Source: Aphrocallistes beatrix (Eukaryota; Porifera; Hexactinellida; Sceptrulophora; Aphrocallistidae). Taken from it: 64,000 bases of DNA. This document shows, piece after piece, positions 29,745 to 42,272 of the stretch (within the stretch, counting starts at the first letter, position 1; every line of letters starts with the position of its first letter). The stretch spans positions 4,503,723 through 4,567,722 of the forward strand of contig OY725496.1 of assembly GCA_963281255.1 (NCBI GenBank). The letters are read 5' to 3'. The notes under the pieces were generated by a model, which made no database searches, was not told where the DNA came from, and saw only the letters and a program-made list of their open reading frames with translations. Made by a program: the position numbers and the translations under genes.

Positions 29745-32700
29745 TCATAGATTCTGGGGGAGCAGATCTTGGGAAGGAGGACTCGAGGTGGGAGTCTGGT
29801 AGGGACTGATGGCATTGCTCTGATTCGAAACGAGTTTGACCTGTCGCATGTCCTGTGGCGGAAATGAAGGGTGCATTTGGAGAGGAATCGAAGGGGGAGA
29901 TATCCTCTGTTGGGGGGCGGTCGTGGTGATGTTCCTATGGTGTAGCAATCGGTCTTGAACAAGAAGGGAGGAAGAAGCGATGACTGGACTTATGGCCTCT
30001 CGCATCATGGGGTGGAAGCCTTGAGAAGAGGGAATGGGAACCGCGAAATTATCGGAGAGCTAAAATGGGTGAAGTATCCATAAATAAAAGTTTAGAGCTA
30101 GTTATTCGCTAGCAATATTTACTAAGTTCTTACCGGCGAGGAGGGTATCATTCCCTGGGAAGGGGAGGGTGTGTGAGGGGAAGGGGTGCGGGAGGCGGAT
30201 TTGTGTTGATTTACGATTAGATTGTTGATGTTGTGTCCTGGCAAGTGTGACGGACTGGTTCTACAGGATGAGCTGGTAAATACAGCTGAATACTTGCTCA
30301 ACAAAATCACATCAATGCCACAATAAAAGCGATAGCATCTAGTATATCACGTATCCATATTATTGAGAAATGACTTTCAATGTTTCATGGAACTAACGAG
30401 ACACAATGATTGACGAGACAATCTTGTTCAATGTAATGCAACACGAAATCAAGAAATAAAAGCTCGACATAGATTCGATGAGTGGGGGCAATGAACAAGA
30501 AGCAAAGTCAAAACATGCAAATCACTAGGAGATAAACCGATTTTGCCTAGGGGTCAATTCTATCAGTCATTTTTGGCGGGGAAGCCCAAAGTTTGGAGTC
30601 TATTCTATAAGAACAGACTCCAAACTTTGGGCTTCCCCGCCAAAAATGACTTAACCGGAAATGAGTTAGCAAAATCCTAAGTCCGAGTCGGGTTTTAGAA
30701 TTGTAGGTACCTGGGAGAATGAGTTGGGGAGAGAGGGACGTTGAGGGAGGAAGGGGGGTGCATGTCTGGATGCTGATGGTGGATGTATGTCATAGTGGAT
30801 GTGGGAGGGCTTACTTGGACTGTCGGATTCCCGAGCATCTAAAAAATAAACTTTTAATTCAACAAAAAGTTAGGTAAGTGTTTATTAAATAGAAGAGAGA
30901 AAAAAAAAATATAAATAAATTGCAATCAAATCTCTGATGTAAATCGAGATAAAGAATGTGTGGGGGCGAACTAGGCAGCCTCAATCTGAACAGTGAATTC
31001 GAGAACAAACGCTTAACACAGCGGACGCATGCATGCCAACATATTGGATTACACAGCTAATTAGTATCTGTCTCAAAACAATGAAGAACAAGCACGCATG
31101 AATGCAGTTGAAACATGGAATCATTAAATTCTTTTACCAATTATAACCGCTCGGTACAGATTACAATGCTTTGAATAAAACTTATCAGTGAATGAAGAAT
31201 TCGTGGAATATTGCACAATATTCTCAGTTGGGTATACTAAAATATTTTGTTTATGTGCTGGTCAATAATGCAATTGAGAACTCGTAAACATTACGCACTT
31301 CAAATAGCTTTTAATAAAACACAATGACTTATTATAGCATATCAAGAATTAGTACTACAGTGTTAGTATAGTTTAGTACCTGGATATGCGACGGAAGTAC
31401 GTTGATATTCTGGTGAGAAGAAGAACTAGGTAGCAGTCCGAGTGCAGGGAAAGCCATGGAAGCTTCACCATACAACTTTATGTCCTAGAGAGAGAGAGAG
31501 TTAATGAGTTATGTCACTGGTTGATTGGCTGATATGGAACTTAGATAAATAAGTACGTGTCCTGGCCGTGTATGGATGAAGAACTTAAGTGCGATATAAA
31601 CTTTAAAATAACTGCTTAGCATGTTTGTAGGAACAAGGATTCTCTCCTCCAGATACGAAACTGAACTAAATTTTGGCGATAAGGACTGATAACCAAATAA
31701 GCACAACCAGCTCTCACATTTTCCATAATTATAGAATTAATAGAATTCATAAGGGTAAAGATAAAGAGTACTAAAGCCAGACTATGCAAGAATCTCAACT
31801 GATCGTTAATGACTCAACAAAAGTAACAAAATAATGGATTTCACCTGTGTGCTACAGCTGAAACCGTAGGAATAGCTTTTAACTTACGAGTGCATGCGTA
31901 GCTTTCTAGTGTGGAAATATATAGAATGGTCTTGTTAGACTCATTTATGAATAAATATAAACTTAACTATTTCGTGACAATGGAACTGTGGTTAGAAAAA
32001 TTCAAATATTTAGATTGGACACATCTTGTACCAGCAGGTCTCTAATTATAATTAATTTGAATATCTTGGCTAGAAATCGAGAGACATGTACCAACGAGAA
32101 TTTTCAAAATTCTTGCAATTTCACCGAGTGCATATGATCAAGTTTCACAGATGATTCAGAGCTCTACATTCTCCGAATTGAAACTTGTTGCTATATAATA
32201 CCATTTTGGAGCAAGTAATACTTTCGGCTACGAAATAGTATGTGGCTGAGAGAGAGAGAGAGAATATTTTTGCATAGCTTACTCAGCTTGATAATATTGC
32301 TGGTTTCAACACTTTTAAGAGTAGATCATGAGTTAGACGGATAAGTAAGTATTTTATTCAGTATAAACATATAAACATATTTGTAGCATAGACAAGTTTA
32401 CAGATAGAAAAGTGAAGAAAGAATTCGGTATTCGCTGATCATTATTATCGAGTTTAAACTGTGAGAAAAATTGGTGTGTAATACGCCAGCTAAGCAGAAT
32501 AGTTGAGAGGCTGAAGGGAGGGAATGTTTCAAGGTTGGCTCGCAGACATTATTCCATATTAGGGGGAGGCCCACATAGTTAGCAGATCATATGTCAAAAA
32601 CATATCTTTAGATATCAGGTAGGTTACTAAGAATGTAGAGGTGTGTACCAACTGAGCTATGCATGGATTCCTGACGAGCAGTTATTATGTGATAATATTA

Positions 32701-35700
32701 CAGTGTAATGGCGTATCAATTTCTCAAATCAATTATTTACTTAATCCAATTAGACCAACTTATAAGTAATTATACGTACTTAAGAGAGACATGGGGTGAC
32801 AGAAGGAAAAATAGTTGTGTCATTCGATTATTCTCAAGACTGTGATTTAGCTGCAATTACATTGTTACTTAAGCATAACACATGTTGATCAAGTGTATTT
32901 TCCTACTAACGTTACTTTGCAAGGTTCCAAACAACCCTCTGGCTTCATGAACAAATATTACTCACTTTTTCAATCAATCCAAAGTTCGAAGAATAGGTTA
33001 ATTGGAAACATCGAATACAAAGAAGTAACATTCAATTCTTTTGATCGAAATGAGCGGGACAAGAGCACGTCAGATAGGCTAGCAATTAAGAGCGAACGAG
33101 ATCTTAGCTGAAACCTTTTGGCGCATTTAAATCTGCATACATCCAATCTGCTTTTGAAAGTTATCAAGAGAATTATGTGAAGCCAGATGCCGCTATGTCG
33201 AAGTCTGCTACACTGTGGAAGAACTGATGGGGGACCAATTATGAATGGTTTCACACTGGGATTGTGGAACCCATGGTTGTGGAATTGAAACTGTGATAAA
33301 TTGTAGGAATTTCGAAGAAAAAAATATAATTGTTTAGCTCAGAAAGATGATGGTAGATATACTTTCGAATTTGTTAGTTTTCACTCAATGAACAGAATAA
33401 TGACTCTGATTCCATAAAGAATTTGAATAACTTAGAACATAAAACGGATTACCATAAAAGGAGACTTGGCAGTAACCCACAAACTCGTGTCAGACATTTC
33501 AAAGTGAAATTACCATAAAAAGTTCAATAATTACGTGTTGAATATATCAACCTATGAATTGAGTGATGATAGTACCGATAAAAAATGCAATGGTGGCCCA
33601 AATAGTGTCAGATTGTGGCCACTAAAAGGTGCGTATGACATAGCGTATGGAGGAATGCATGTGCCATTGGTAGAGCAACTATTATCGAGATCAGCAAAAC
33701 ACGGATGGAATAGTTCACTGGTTTCGGTATGCTATAATTAAACCTGTACAACAAGCATCATGAATATTATAGCAAAGAATGACTGAGAGAGAGAAGATAG
33801 AACTTTCAATTCTATATAGTGGCCACGATCATTTGTGATTACATACTATTTACCGAGTATAATTTTAAAAGATTGCTCTAACATCTAACAGTTATGTGAG
33901 TTACTTTCAGAATCAGTCACGAGTGAGCTAGTTCAGCTGAAACAAAGCTCAAAAACCCACATGCAACAAGCTACAGTCAGCTCGAGTCATTGTGCTTGAA
34001 GGTCAAAACTTCAACGAGTATTTAGTAAGCCCAAACATATGGATGCTATGACAGGTCGGAGGTCTTGAATGGCGGTCACCTCTTGAATAAATTTAATAGA
34101 AAGATAACTGATAATATTCGAGATAAAAGAGTAGTTCAAAGAGCAACATTATCATAAATAAACTTACTTTCATTTCATCGATACTGTTCAGTACTGGATA
34201 GTTCAAGTCCATTTCTTCATAGCCTTGCATGTTCATTCTCTGAGCAGGATCTGAGAGCGCCGTGTTCGACATTGGATCGGGGCTATTGAGACATGTTTGT
34301 ATCAGCGCCTTTCCTCTCTCAGATGTTATCATCGGCTGGAGCTTGGGAGTGGCGAATGTATAAACATGTCCCGTCTCCGACGCGACCAACAGCATTACTT
34401 GAGTGCCAGTCAAAGTGCTGAGTTCGAAAGCCTACGTCAAAATAGGCATAAATTCCTATTCAGGAATTAGAGTGGGTTGTGATTGGCCATTTGAATATTT
34501 TAATTCGTGTCTCAGGATAAATAAGTTTTAAATTTATCAGGAAATACCTCTGGTTCTACAAAGGTTAAATTTATATTTACATATATTCATACTTTCAGAA
34601 ATATAAGGAAACTTTGGTCAAAATCATGCATTAGTATCAATTAGATAAAGAGTGTGAAAAGAGATTTGAATTTCTAGATTCTTGATCTTTGTCGATGAAA
34701 ATATAATTTATGCACAAATCCACACAAAAAAACGGATTCTGTAATGTTATCAAACAAGATTATACTTTGATAATGACAAATATCCCCACAAAATGAATTT
34801 ATTTTGTGGAGCCCAAATCAAAAACAAAACTCGGACAAAACTACCTTAACCTAATCACTATTAGTTCAATATTATCTCGATTGAGAGGAAATTTTTGTCA
34901 TTGAATATCGGTTAATATTGTCTTGTGGGTACAGAGAATAATGATGCAAATAATTCAATGTGAGAATAGCAGAGATGGAATTTGAATCAATTGTGCCAAG
35001 TTCACTAAATCTAATCCTTTACCGAAATGTTATTTCCAGTCATGATTTGTGTCTGGAACTTATCCCAGTGGTTGGAATTCTGATTAGATTACTTTGATGG
35101 AAGATAATACACTTAAAATTCGTGGGACAAGTGGAAAAAGATTAGTAATTAAATGTTTTTCTTAAATAATAGATGAGCTGGTATGTCATTATTAATGATT
35201 TACGTAGCTCAGCTAAATTAGATAAATACACACCCTAAGGCAAAAGTTTTTGGTCAAAACTCCAATTTACTGAAAAGATCAAAATTTCACAAGAAAAATA
35301 CTTCAAACAGTTAAAAAACGGAAAATTTAAGTCCTTTAAAAATTTATAGAATTAGTCTTAATTTTCACACTTGGGCAATATTTTAATTCTGAGTAGTATA
35401 ATAATTAAATATTTAATTATATATAAATTTATCAAATATTTAATGTAAATAACTGAATAATGATTACGTCCGTACAATATTCAAAATGATTTGATATTAA
35501 AAGTTACTCAAGAAGAATAAAATATTTAAATAATATTTCTCCAATTATCTAGAATTGTTTCAAGAAATTCTCATAAAATGTGAACTGAACCCCAAAATAA
35601 TATTGTTATATTTTTCAAAGAAAAGATTTTCAAAATACGTATTTACTAAGTTTCAAAAATTAATTCAGATAGCAAGCAATAAACGATCAAAATAATTGTG

Positions 35701-36626
35701 AATTTTAATATGTAAATTTAATATAAATACTCAAGTCTACGTGAATTGAATGTTAATATTTTTCTCCGTTTTTTCTAAAAATAAGTCTAGAAGTTCAAAT
35801 CAAATCGAATTAATTAATAACTTACTTTTTTCATGATACCAGATTTTCGTTTGCTGAAGGTTGTATATCGTCTCAACTTGTTCGGAATATACTCCATATT
35901 AATCTTAACCCTACCCTTGGTCTTCTTAACCTTAACACCGTTGTCCCCCTCACCCCCTGTACTCAATCCCACTCCAGTTGACTTCTCAGGGGGACTGGTC
36001 AAAGAACCAGAGTTGTCTTCATTTTTATGAAAGCGTTTCGCGCTAGAATCTTCATCAGGACTGCTATCTTCCAGTCCATTCGACCGACTGTCATTTCTAG
36101 GGAATATAACATTAAACTGCCTAGCACCATTTTGGTATATCTCATCGATAATTCCATTATCTTACTAAACTGCTGTATCTACCTACGCATGGCTATCTCA
36201 AGAAGCAAGTAAGTTACTTTTACAAATTTAAATATATTTATTAAACGAGATAATCTGTAGCTTTGTATAATTAAGGAACACAAATAATGACTGAATTCAA
36301 GCGAGGGAAACCATTATAAATTCCGGGAACGAGTAGGCTCTAGTTTAGATTTAGAATGATTCGGATTTTTAAAAGTCTTAAACTCACCGGTGTTTTCGCG
36401 TACAACTTTCTTGGGTGCCTCTTGTCGAATTCATTGGTGGGTACACTGGCATGCCCCCTTGTATCACGTCTTGTGTTGGAATCCTTTCCAACATTGGGTT
36501 ATATTGCATGTCAGCCATTCTGTAGATGTTCAAGGGGCTGTGATCAGTTAGGGAAGGGTGTTCAGGTTGATATAGTTGATGTTCATAAAGTGATGAAATA
36601 AGAGGCTGGTTTGGATGGGACATCAT
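29745..36626 (-). CDS. SRF: Serum response factor, MADS-box transcription factor
   Basis: SRF binds CArG boxes as a dimer and drives cytoskeletal and growth genes with MRTF or TCF partners. My seven-exon model is 36388-36626, 35826-36096, 34168-34431, 31380-31484, 30711-30838, 30134-30260 and 29745-30059. All borders are GT/AG, phases agree, and 1449 bases give 482 residues (human 508). Exons 2 and 3 together encode the MADS box and SAM-like extension: GRVKINMEYIPNKLRRYTTF, then SKRKSGIMKKAFELSTLTG, then LLVASETGHVYTFATPKLQP and the IQTCLNSPD end. This is nearly identical to human SRF and separates it from MEF2. The N terminus is Met/Pro-rich. The C-terminal half is Ser/Pro/Gln/His-rich, typical of an activation domain. 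Introns of 2.7 and 1.4 kb flank exon 3. A TATA box lies about 140 bp upstream of the ATG. Confidence 0.93.
30566..30700. repeat. Repeat A, copy 4, with a perfect 36-bp inverted repeat
   Basis: Bases 30566-30601 and 30615-30650 are exact reverse complements, separated by a 13-base loop. The arm contains TTTTGGCGGGGAAGCCCAAA. Repeat A sequence continues to about 30700 with AACCGGAAATGAGTTAGCAA. It sits in the SRF intron between the exons at 30711 and 30260. Confidence 0.85.
31485..34167. other. Large SRF intron (2.7 kb)
   Basis: AT-rich intron with a GA microsatellite at about 32249-32262 and shorter GA runs near 31488 and 33783. Short ORFs exist but none has protein-like character. No nested gene seen. 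Confidence 0.5.
34432..35825. other. SRF intron splitting the MADS domain (1.4 kb)
   Basis: Very AT-rich sequence between the exon ending GIMKK and the exon starting AFELST. No ORF, repeat family member or RNA gene recognised. Confidence 0.5.
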
Positions 36627-36764
36627 TTGAAACGTTAAGAAAGTTATTACAAATGAAACAAATGTATTTTTTCAATTGATCAGATTATGATCTTCTGTAT
36701 ATAGATTTGCCAACAAATGATGCAAAAGGTTCACAATTTATTGTCTAAAATGGGTGATTTATTG

Positions 36765-36776
36765 CCTTATATATAC
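36765..36776 (-). promoter_or_regulatory. TATA box of SRF
   Basis: Reads GTATATATAAGG on the reverse strand, about 140 bp upstream of the SRF ATG. Half of it resembles a CArG box but the CC end is missing, so autoregulation by SRF cannot be claimed from this site. Confidence 0.45.
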
Positions 36777-39099
36777 TAGTATACACCATACCATTCACCA
36801 GTTAGCGTAGTGTAGCCTAACTAGTGAAAGTACACGGAGAAGTTTGTAATACCAGTCAATCGTATCGTACTTTCAGTGTCGATTCATCTGAAAAAGAGAA
36901 CTTTGAAAAAAATTCTCGAAAACAGAGGGTAGATAAATTACTTCCAAAAGAAAGTGAACTTAATTTGGGAGCAAGCAAGCCGCAAATATTTAAATTCCAG
37001 CCAGGATTAGCTGAGGCTGAGCGATCGTTTGGAAATGTCCGGACCAGATACATTGGTTGATCTTTGATTGGACAAATAACGCACATCTTGAAATCATTAT
37101 CAAATTAAATTTTATCCATGTGCCCCCGACAATTCTCCTCCAACCGAGTATGAATGGGCCACAGCAAATTCTAAAGACAGAATAGTTCAAGTTACTTAAT
37201 CTATTAATCGGATTAGCAGTCCCATTTACAGAATGGTGTCCGATATTAATAAGCTGCTAATAAGAATAATGGTCTCCACCCTATTCATCCTGCATAGAAC
37301 AGGATCTAGTGGCGTATCAGTGGAAGAGGTCACCTAATACAATTATCACCATTAAATCGCTGTCATGCTAATACCTTACATGTGATCTGCCATTGGTTTA
37401 TACAACGTGTGGTTGTCACAAATATTCGTGAATGCTGACTCTAGTCACTTGTAACAAAACCACTAGCCATATTATCAATTATATTTACATTTGATAATAA
37501 TTCGAATTCATGTTTTTTCTGAATCATTGAATTTTGTAAGTCAGATATTATCAGGGATTACCTTCCATAGGCAAAAACAGAAAAATGGATACAGATATCC
37601 CTAAATGTTTATAAAACAAAAAATAGATGTTAAAAAAGTGTTGCTATCTAGGGTAGGGCACTGATAATAGTACAGTAAATTTCACCCAAGTAATACCCTA
37701 TGTTACTGATGGTTAATCTATCCAATCAGCGAAAATATCTTTTGATATTGGTATAAAACAATCGAGCTTACCACCCAAGCAGTATACGTACAATAAAGTG
37801 TATGTATTCAACCACTACAGGTCTCAGAAAAAGACTAGAAGCAAAAAGAAGCAACCATTTGATCAACAGCTGACCACAATGATTGCACGTTCGTGTTTTG
37901 GAGTTTATCACTTGTGTTATTTAAGGTTGTGAGTAGATCATATTCTGTAAATAAATTTTATAGTGATTAAGCATTTATGAGAAACTCCTGTGCAATAGAG
38001 TGTAAATTTCTGTCACTTCATGGTAAACCAAATAATCACAAACGTGTCCACTTTGTAAAACTCAGTATAGTATCACTATTTATGCATTATATCTCTCTTT
38101 GAAATATTTGATAATTAAAACAATTAAAAACCAAATTAAGTAGGTATGCATTAGAAAGCACTTTAATTAAAGTTTTGTTTTTGAGGTTAAATTTCATAAT
38201 TAAATTCATCTGCATTTTTCAATTATTAGAATTCTAATGATTCAATAAAATATTCAAGCTAGTACCAAGTCGAGACCGAATTTCTGATGTATATTTAGCA
38301 TAAATAACTAGTATATATGTACTATATTCCCAGTTTGTACTGTTAGTAACGAGTGAAGATGTCGGATTAGCTAATTAGTTTTTTATTGAAGTAGACGATT
38401 TTCTTATAAATGAAAGTGTCCAAATCATAAATGAATACATTCTTACTCCCACGAAGGACAGAAATATCCACTCATTAAGCTGGATCATTCCAAGTTAGAG
38501 AAAATTAGTGGTAAGTTATTTCTGATAGGTTTGCAAACAAGAAAAATTATCAATGTGTGAGCAGTAAGATTAGACAAAAATGAAGACACCTGAAAGTGCA
38601 GAGCAAAACTTCTAAATTCGAAAGTTCAAATGACTTCATTGTTTACGAATGAATTACACGAAAATTAATGGTTTAGTGCTGGGTTTTGGGTGGGCATTGC
38701 AGTTCTGAGATTAGACAAAAGTAAGAAAAGTCAGTATAAACAATGTTGTAGGAAGCTGTGTGTAGATCAAATGTGCGAAGGGTTCAAGTTCGTTCTAAAA
38801 TGGAATGATTAGGACTGACTTGTTAGTAGCATCTAGATGGGATTAGGACTATCAATCAGACACCATGATGTGAGATAGCAAGCTGGATCACGTATATGAA
38901 TGAGAGCAATAATTCATGGATTTGTGTTAAATAATTCCTAATTAACGATAATTCAGTTGTCTTTATCGCACAAATAAAACGTTGTAAACGAGAACTTATC
39001 TAGTTTTAACTTAACTCAACCAACTACTCCCAAAAACACATCAATTTAACAAACAAACACTAACTGCACTATTAAAACTTTTAATTCTGCTCAAATCTC
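36777..39099. other. Intergenic, 2.3 kb between DRG1 and SRF
   Basis: AT-rich. Contains the distal SRF promoter and the DRG1 3' UTR. Short ORFs (for example 36824-37060) lack an ATG start and look random. No repeat family member recognised. Confidence 0.4.
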
Positions 39100-40203
39100 T
39101 CAAATTTTCTTCACAAGCTGGACGACGTCTTCGTCTTGGAGTTCATGCTCCTTCCCTACTCGCATCGGACTAAACTTGACAGAAGTCCCCCAAACCATCG
39201 CATGCTTAAAATCTCTCAAGATTCCTCTATGGATTTTACTACACAGATGCTCCACAGTGCTCGCCCCTCTGTGGAGTACGACAGGAGTTTCGTAATCAGG
39301 TAGCTGACCTTTTGGCTTTGTGTAGATTCGAACAAGTTTCAGATAATTCCACATCTTCTCAAGGAGATCATCGAAATTCCATTTATGGTGTGCAGATATG
39401 GGCACTGCGTGCGGGACCTTGTAGATGATATCCAACTCTTCAATGGAGATCTGGTCTATTTTGTTGAGCAGGTAAATGCAAGGAATATAAGTTCTGTTCC
39501 CTTCAACCATATCGATGAGATCATCAGAAGTGGCGTCGCATTTGAGAACAATATCCGCGTTGTGGATTTTATACTCGGAAAGGATGGCCTTGACTGTCTG
39601 CATATCGAGGTAGGATTGAGGGACGACCTGACTCAGATTAATCCCGCCTTTGTTCTTTTTCTTGAATGAGATATCTGGTGGCTGTTTGTTGAGACGGATT
39701 CCGAACCCCTCTAGCTCTCTCTCAATTATTTTCTTATCATGCAACGGTTTGAGGACATCCAAGACTATAAATAGGAGTGAGCAGGTTCTAGCGACGGCTA
39801 TAACTTGTCTACCTCTCCCTTTCCCGTCCTTAGCGCCTTCGATGATACCAGGCAGATCCAACAGCTGTATTTTCGAGCCTTTATACTGTATGACACCAGG
39901 GACAGTGGTGAGCGTAGTGAACTCATACGCAGCCACTTCTGAATACACTCCTGCCAGGTTACTGAGCAGCGTGGACTTGCCTACGGACGGAAAACCGATG
40001 AACCCTACTCGCGCATCTCCTGTCTTACTCACGTCAAACCCATCCCCCCCTCCCCCTGAAGACTTAGGATCGGCGAGTAGCTCACGCCTCAACCTAGCCA
40101 GCTTAGCTTTCAGCTGTCCCAGATGATACTCTGTGTTCTTGTTCCGCTGTGTGCGAGCAACCTCATCTTCTATTTCCTTAATTTTCTGTAGAATTGTACT
40201 CAT
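39100..40203 (-). CDS. DRG1: DRG1, developmentally regulated GTP-binding protein 1
   Basis: DRG1 is an Obg-related translational GTPase that works with DFRP1 on ribosomes. The intronless ORF has 367 residues, the same as human DRG1, and matches it throughout. The N-terminal helical region is [19 protein letters not shown]. The G domain has [11 protein letters not shown] (P-loop), TTLTTVPG (switch I), [16 protein letters not shown] (switch II) and NKID (G4), split by the family's S5D2L insertion ([13 protein letters not shown]). The TGS domain ends with [23 protein letters not shown] Gly-rich patch near residue 50 is the only unusual point. It is one of the best-conserved proteins in the window. 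Confidence 0.97.
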   Translation of the reverse strand: MSTILQKIKEIEDEVARTQRNKNTEYHLGQLKAKLARLRRELLADPKSSGGGGDGFDVSKTGDARVGFIGFPSVGKSTLLSNLAGVYSEVAAYEFTTLTTVPGVIQYKGSKIQLLDLPGIIEGAKDGKGRGRQVIAVARTCSLLFIVLDVLKPLHDKKIIERELEGFGIRLNKQPPDISFKKKNKGGINLSQVVPQSYLDMQTVKAILSEYKIHNADIVLKCDATSDDLIDMVEGNRTYIPCIYLLNKIDQISIEELDIIYKVPHAVPISAHHKWNFDDLLEKMWNYLKLVRIYTKPKGQLPDYETPVVLHRGASTVEHLCSKIHRGILRDFKHAMVWGTSVKFSPMRVGKEHELQDEDVVQLVKKI

Positions 40204-42272
40204 TCGAAAAAATGGAAGCTAATAAGTGCGATTGAGAGTGGTTAGAACCCGTGAAGATTAAAAACTTAGCGGACAGAACGACTCGAACCATTAAGCAGTA
40301 AGTAACTGTGTATTATGGCAAAGAATCCCTTAGAGACGTGAAGTTGATAACCTGTCAGAGTTCGTTTAGGGTAAATATGTACGAAATAGTTTGGTTAGTT
40401 AAGTACGTGTATGTGCAAAGCAAACTATAATTTTGATTGAGTCAGGGTCGATAAGAGAGTATAGAATGAGTTGTTGTTACAAAGTTGTGTGATTAAATGT
40501 GCTGAGAAGTCATATGATTATACGCATACTTTTAAAATTAATTAACTCATTTGTAACACCTATCCCTGCCACTTAGCATTTATTAGTCCCATTTCGCCAT
40601 TTAAAGTGTTAGGGTAATTGTTAATTCTCTCAGACACCACAAAAGTGAGTTTCACTCGAGTTGAAGCAGTATTTTGCATTGTTTAATTGATAATTCAACA
40701 TATCATTAGATTCTATCGACAGAGGTTTCCTAGCTTAGAAAGGGCGCCTGTAACTACAAGCACAATGAGACCATTCACAGGAATATGTAACATATTACTA
40801 ATGTAGTTTACTCAAGGATTAAATTGACTTGCACACAAGTTCTCATATATTTGACAAACTAATTGATTACATTTATTACTTAGAGTAAAACCTGAAGACA
40901 AGACGGCATATTAACCTGAATGACTTGCTCTGAGAACTCGTTAAAGATATGTTTATTTAAATACCAATGTCTTCCTATCGTTGTTAGCAGGTACATCATT
41001 AATTTATCTGCCTTCCTGTCATAAAGAATTCCAGTCGACTCTACTTAACGGGACACATCATTGGTCTTCTAATTTCGCTTCGATTAATCGGATTCTTTTA
41101 ACTGAGTTCTTAACTGATATACCTCAGATTTATAGGAATGGTCCCCCAGGAAAATATTCAATCGCTTCCATCCTACTTCATTCTCAATTTATTTTGCATT
41201 CGCGGTTTATCGAATCCATAGACACCTTTAGCTGAAGGAACTTAAAGGAGCTATGATCGAATCAAATTTCTCTCCACAAAATTTATGTAAAATTAGAGAA
41301 AATAATTCTGTCTACACTGCTGTTTATGACGGAGAATTAAATTGATTACGTATATCAATGAAAAATTTTGATATATCATTCAAATTAGATTATAATTTCT
41401 ACAAATTCTTCTTTGAGAAATCTTAGAATCCATCTTAAGTATAATCAAATCTAAAAAAAACTTAACCGATTAAGATTAAGAAAGTATTAGGCTTCTGCAA
41501 ATATTTTACTGATATTCCAAATATTTAGAGATATTTATGTACAAGTACCATTACATATTAAACTTATATATTAAAACTCAATGGTTTTTTGTTTTTTTGT
41601 GCGTTGATCGAGGAACTGGGAGGTGCTAGAAACGGGAAATTTGGCACACAGGTAAATAATAATGAGTCTACAAGGGAGTTCGAAGATCTAAGCGAAATCT
41701 TAACACCTCACCGAGATAGGTGACAAATTGTGCTGACCAATGAAATTCGATTATTTTATAATACCTTGGGATCTAAACAGTAGTGACACTTACATTTACA
41801 GTGCATACAATACACACACATAACACATACCTCGATTGTTGTTAACGTTACTCGACTGAAGTTGTTTAAGTCGTTCAAATGTGAACTTTGTGGTGTCAAA
41901 TTGACATTACAGTCAGGATTAGTTAGCTTAATATTAAGCAGAATCCTTTTATCATGATTAACTGTAGATAAATGACATTTTATTGGGGAACTAAGAAGCA
42001 ATTAAAAGTTTTTTTGATATCCCCAAGGACTTGCAGGGCGACTCTGCGGACACGCAGTGTCCGCAAGCCGCGTAGCGCAAGCAAGCGAAACGCGCTTGAT
42101 TCTTAAGCATGAATGAAGTTTCAAGATTTGAGAAAGCAAAGTACAAATATGTTTGCAGTAACAATAAACATCCACAACTTGCGAGCATAAAGTGTAAAAG
42201 AGAGAATTCAGAAAGTATTTAAATCATTGCAAAGAATTAAAACTGACTGCACTTCTGAAATGCAAATTGTTG
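40204..42272. other. Intergenic, 2.1 kb between DRG1 and the ATG2 3' end
   Basis: AT-rich. A sequence starting CAGTCGACTCTACTTAACGGG at 41032 resembles the family B MITE end, but no matching right end is visible. A GC-rich patch with a hairpin lies at 42030-42110. No coding gene seen. Confidence 0.4.
42045..42065. repeat. Perfect 9-bp inverted repeat in a GC-rich patch
   Basis: TGCGGACAC and GTGTCCGCA flank the three bases GCA. The surrounding 42030-42100 is far richer in GC and CpG than its neighbours. It lies about 200 bp past the ATG2 stop codon. Confidence 0.6.

Noticed and set aside
33535-33741. 68-codon forward ORF in the SRF intron
   Set aside because: The frame begins with GTG rather than ATG, and its residues show no recognisable pattern.
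36765-36776. CArG box in the SRF promoter that would suggest autoregulation
   Set aside because: The site ends in AAGG but lacks CC at the other end; it reads better as a TATA box.
36824-37060. 78-codon Lys/Glu-rich forward ORF upstream of SRF
   Set aside because: Starts with GTG; the reverse strand there is SRF upstream sequence. Composition alone is not enough.
41032-41240. Possible fifth family B MITE starting CAGTCGACTCTACTTAAC
   Set aside because: Only the left 20 or so bases match; no right end and the interior differs.
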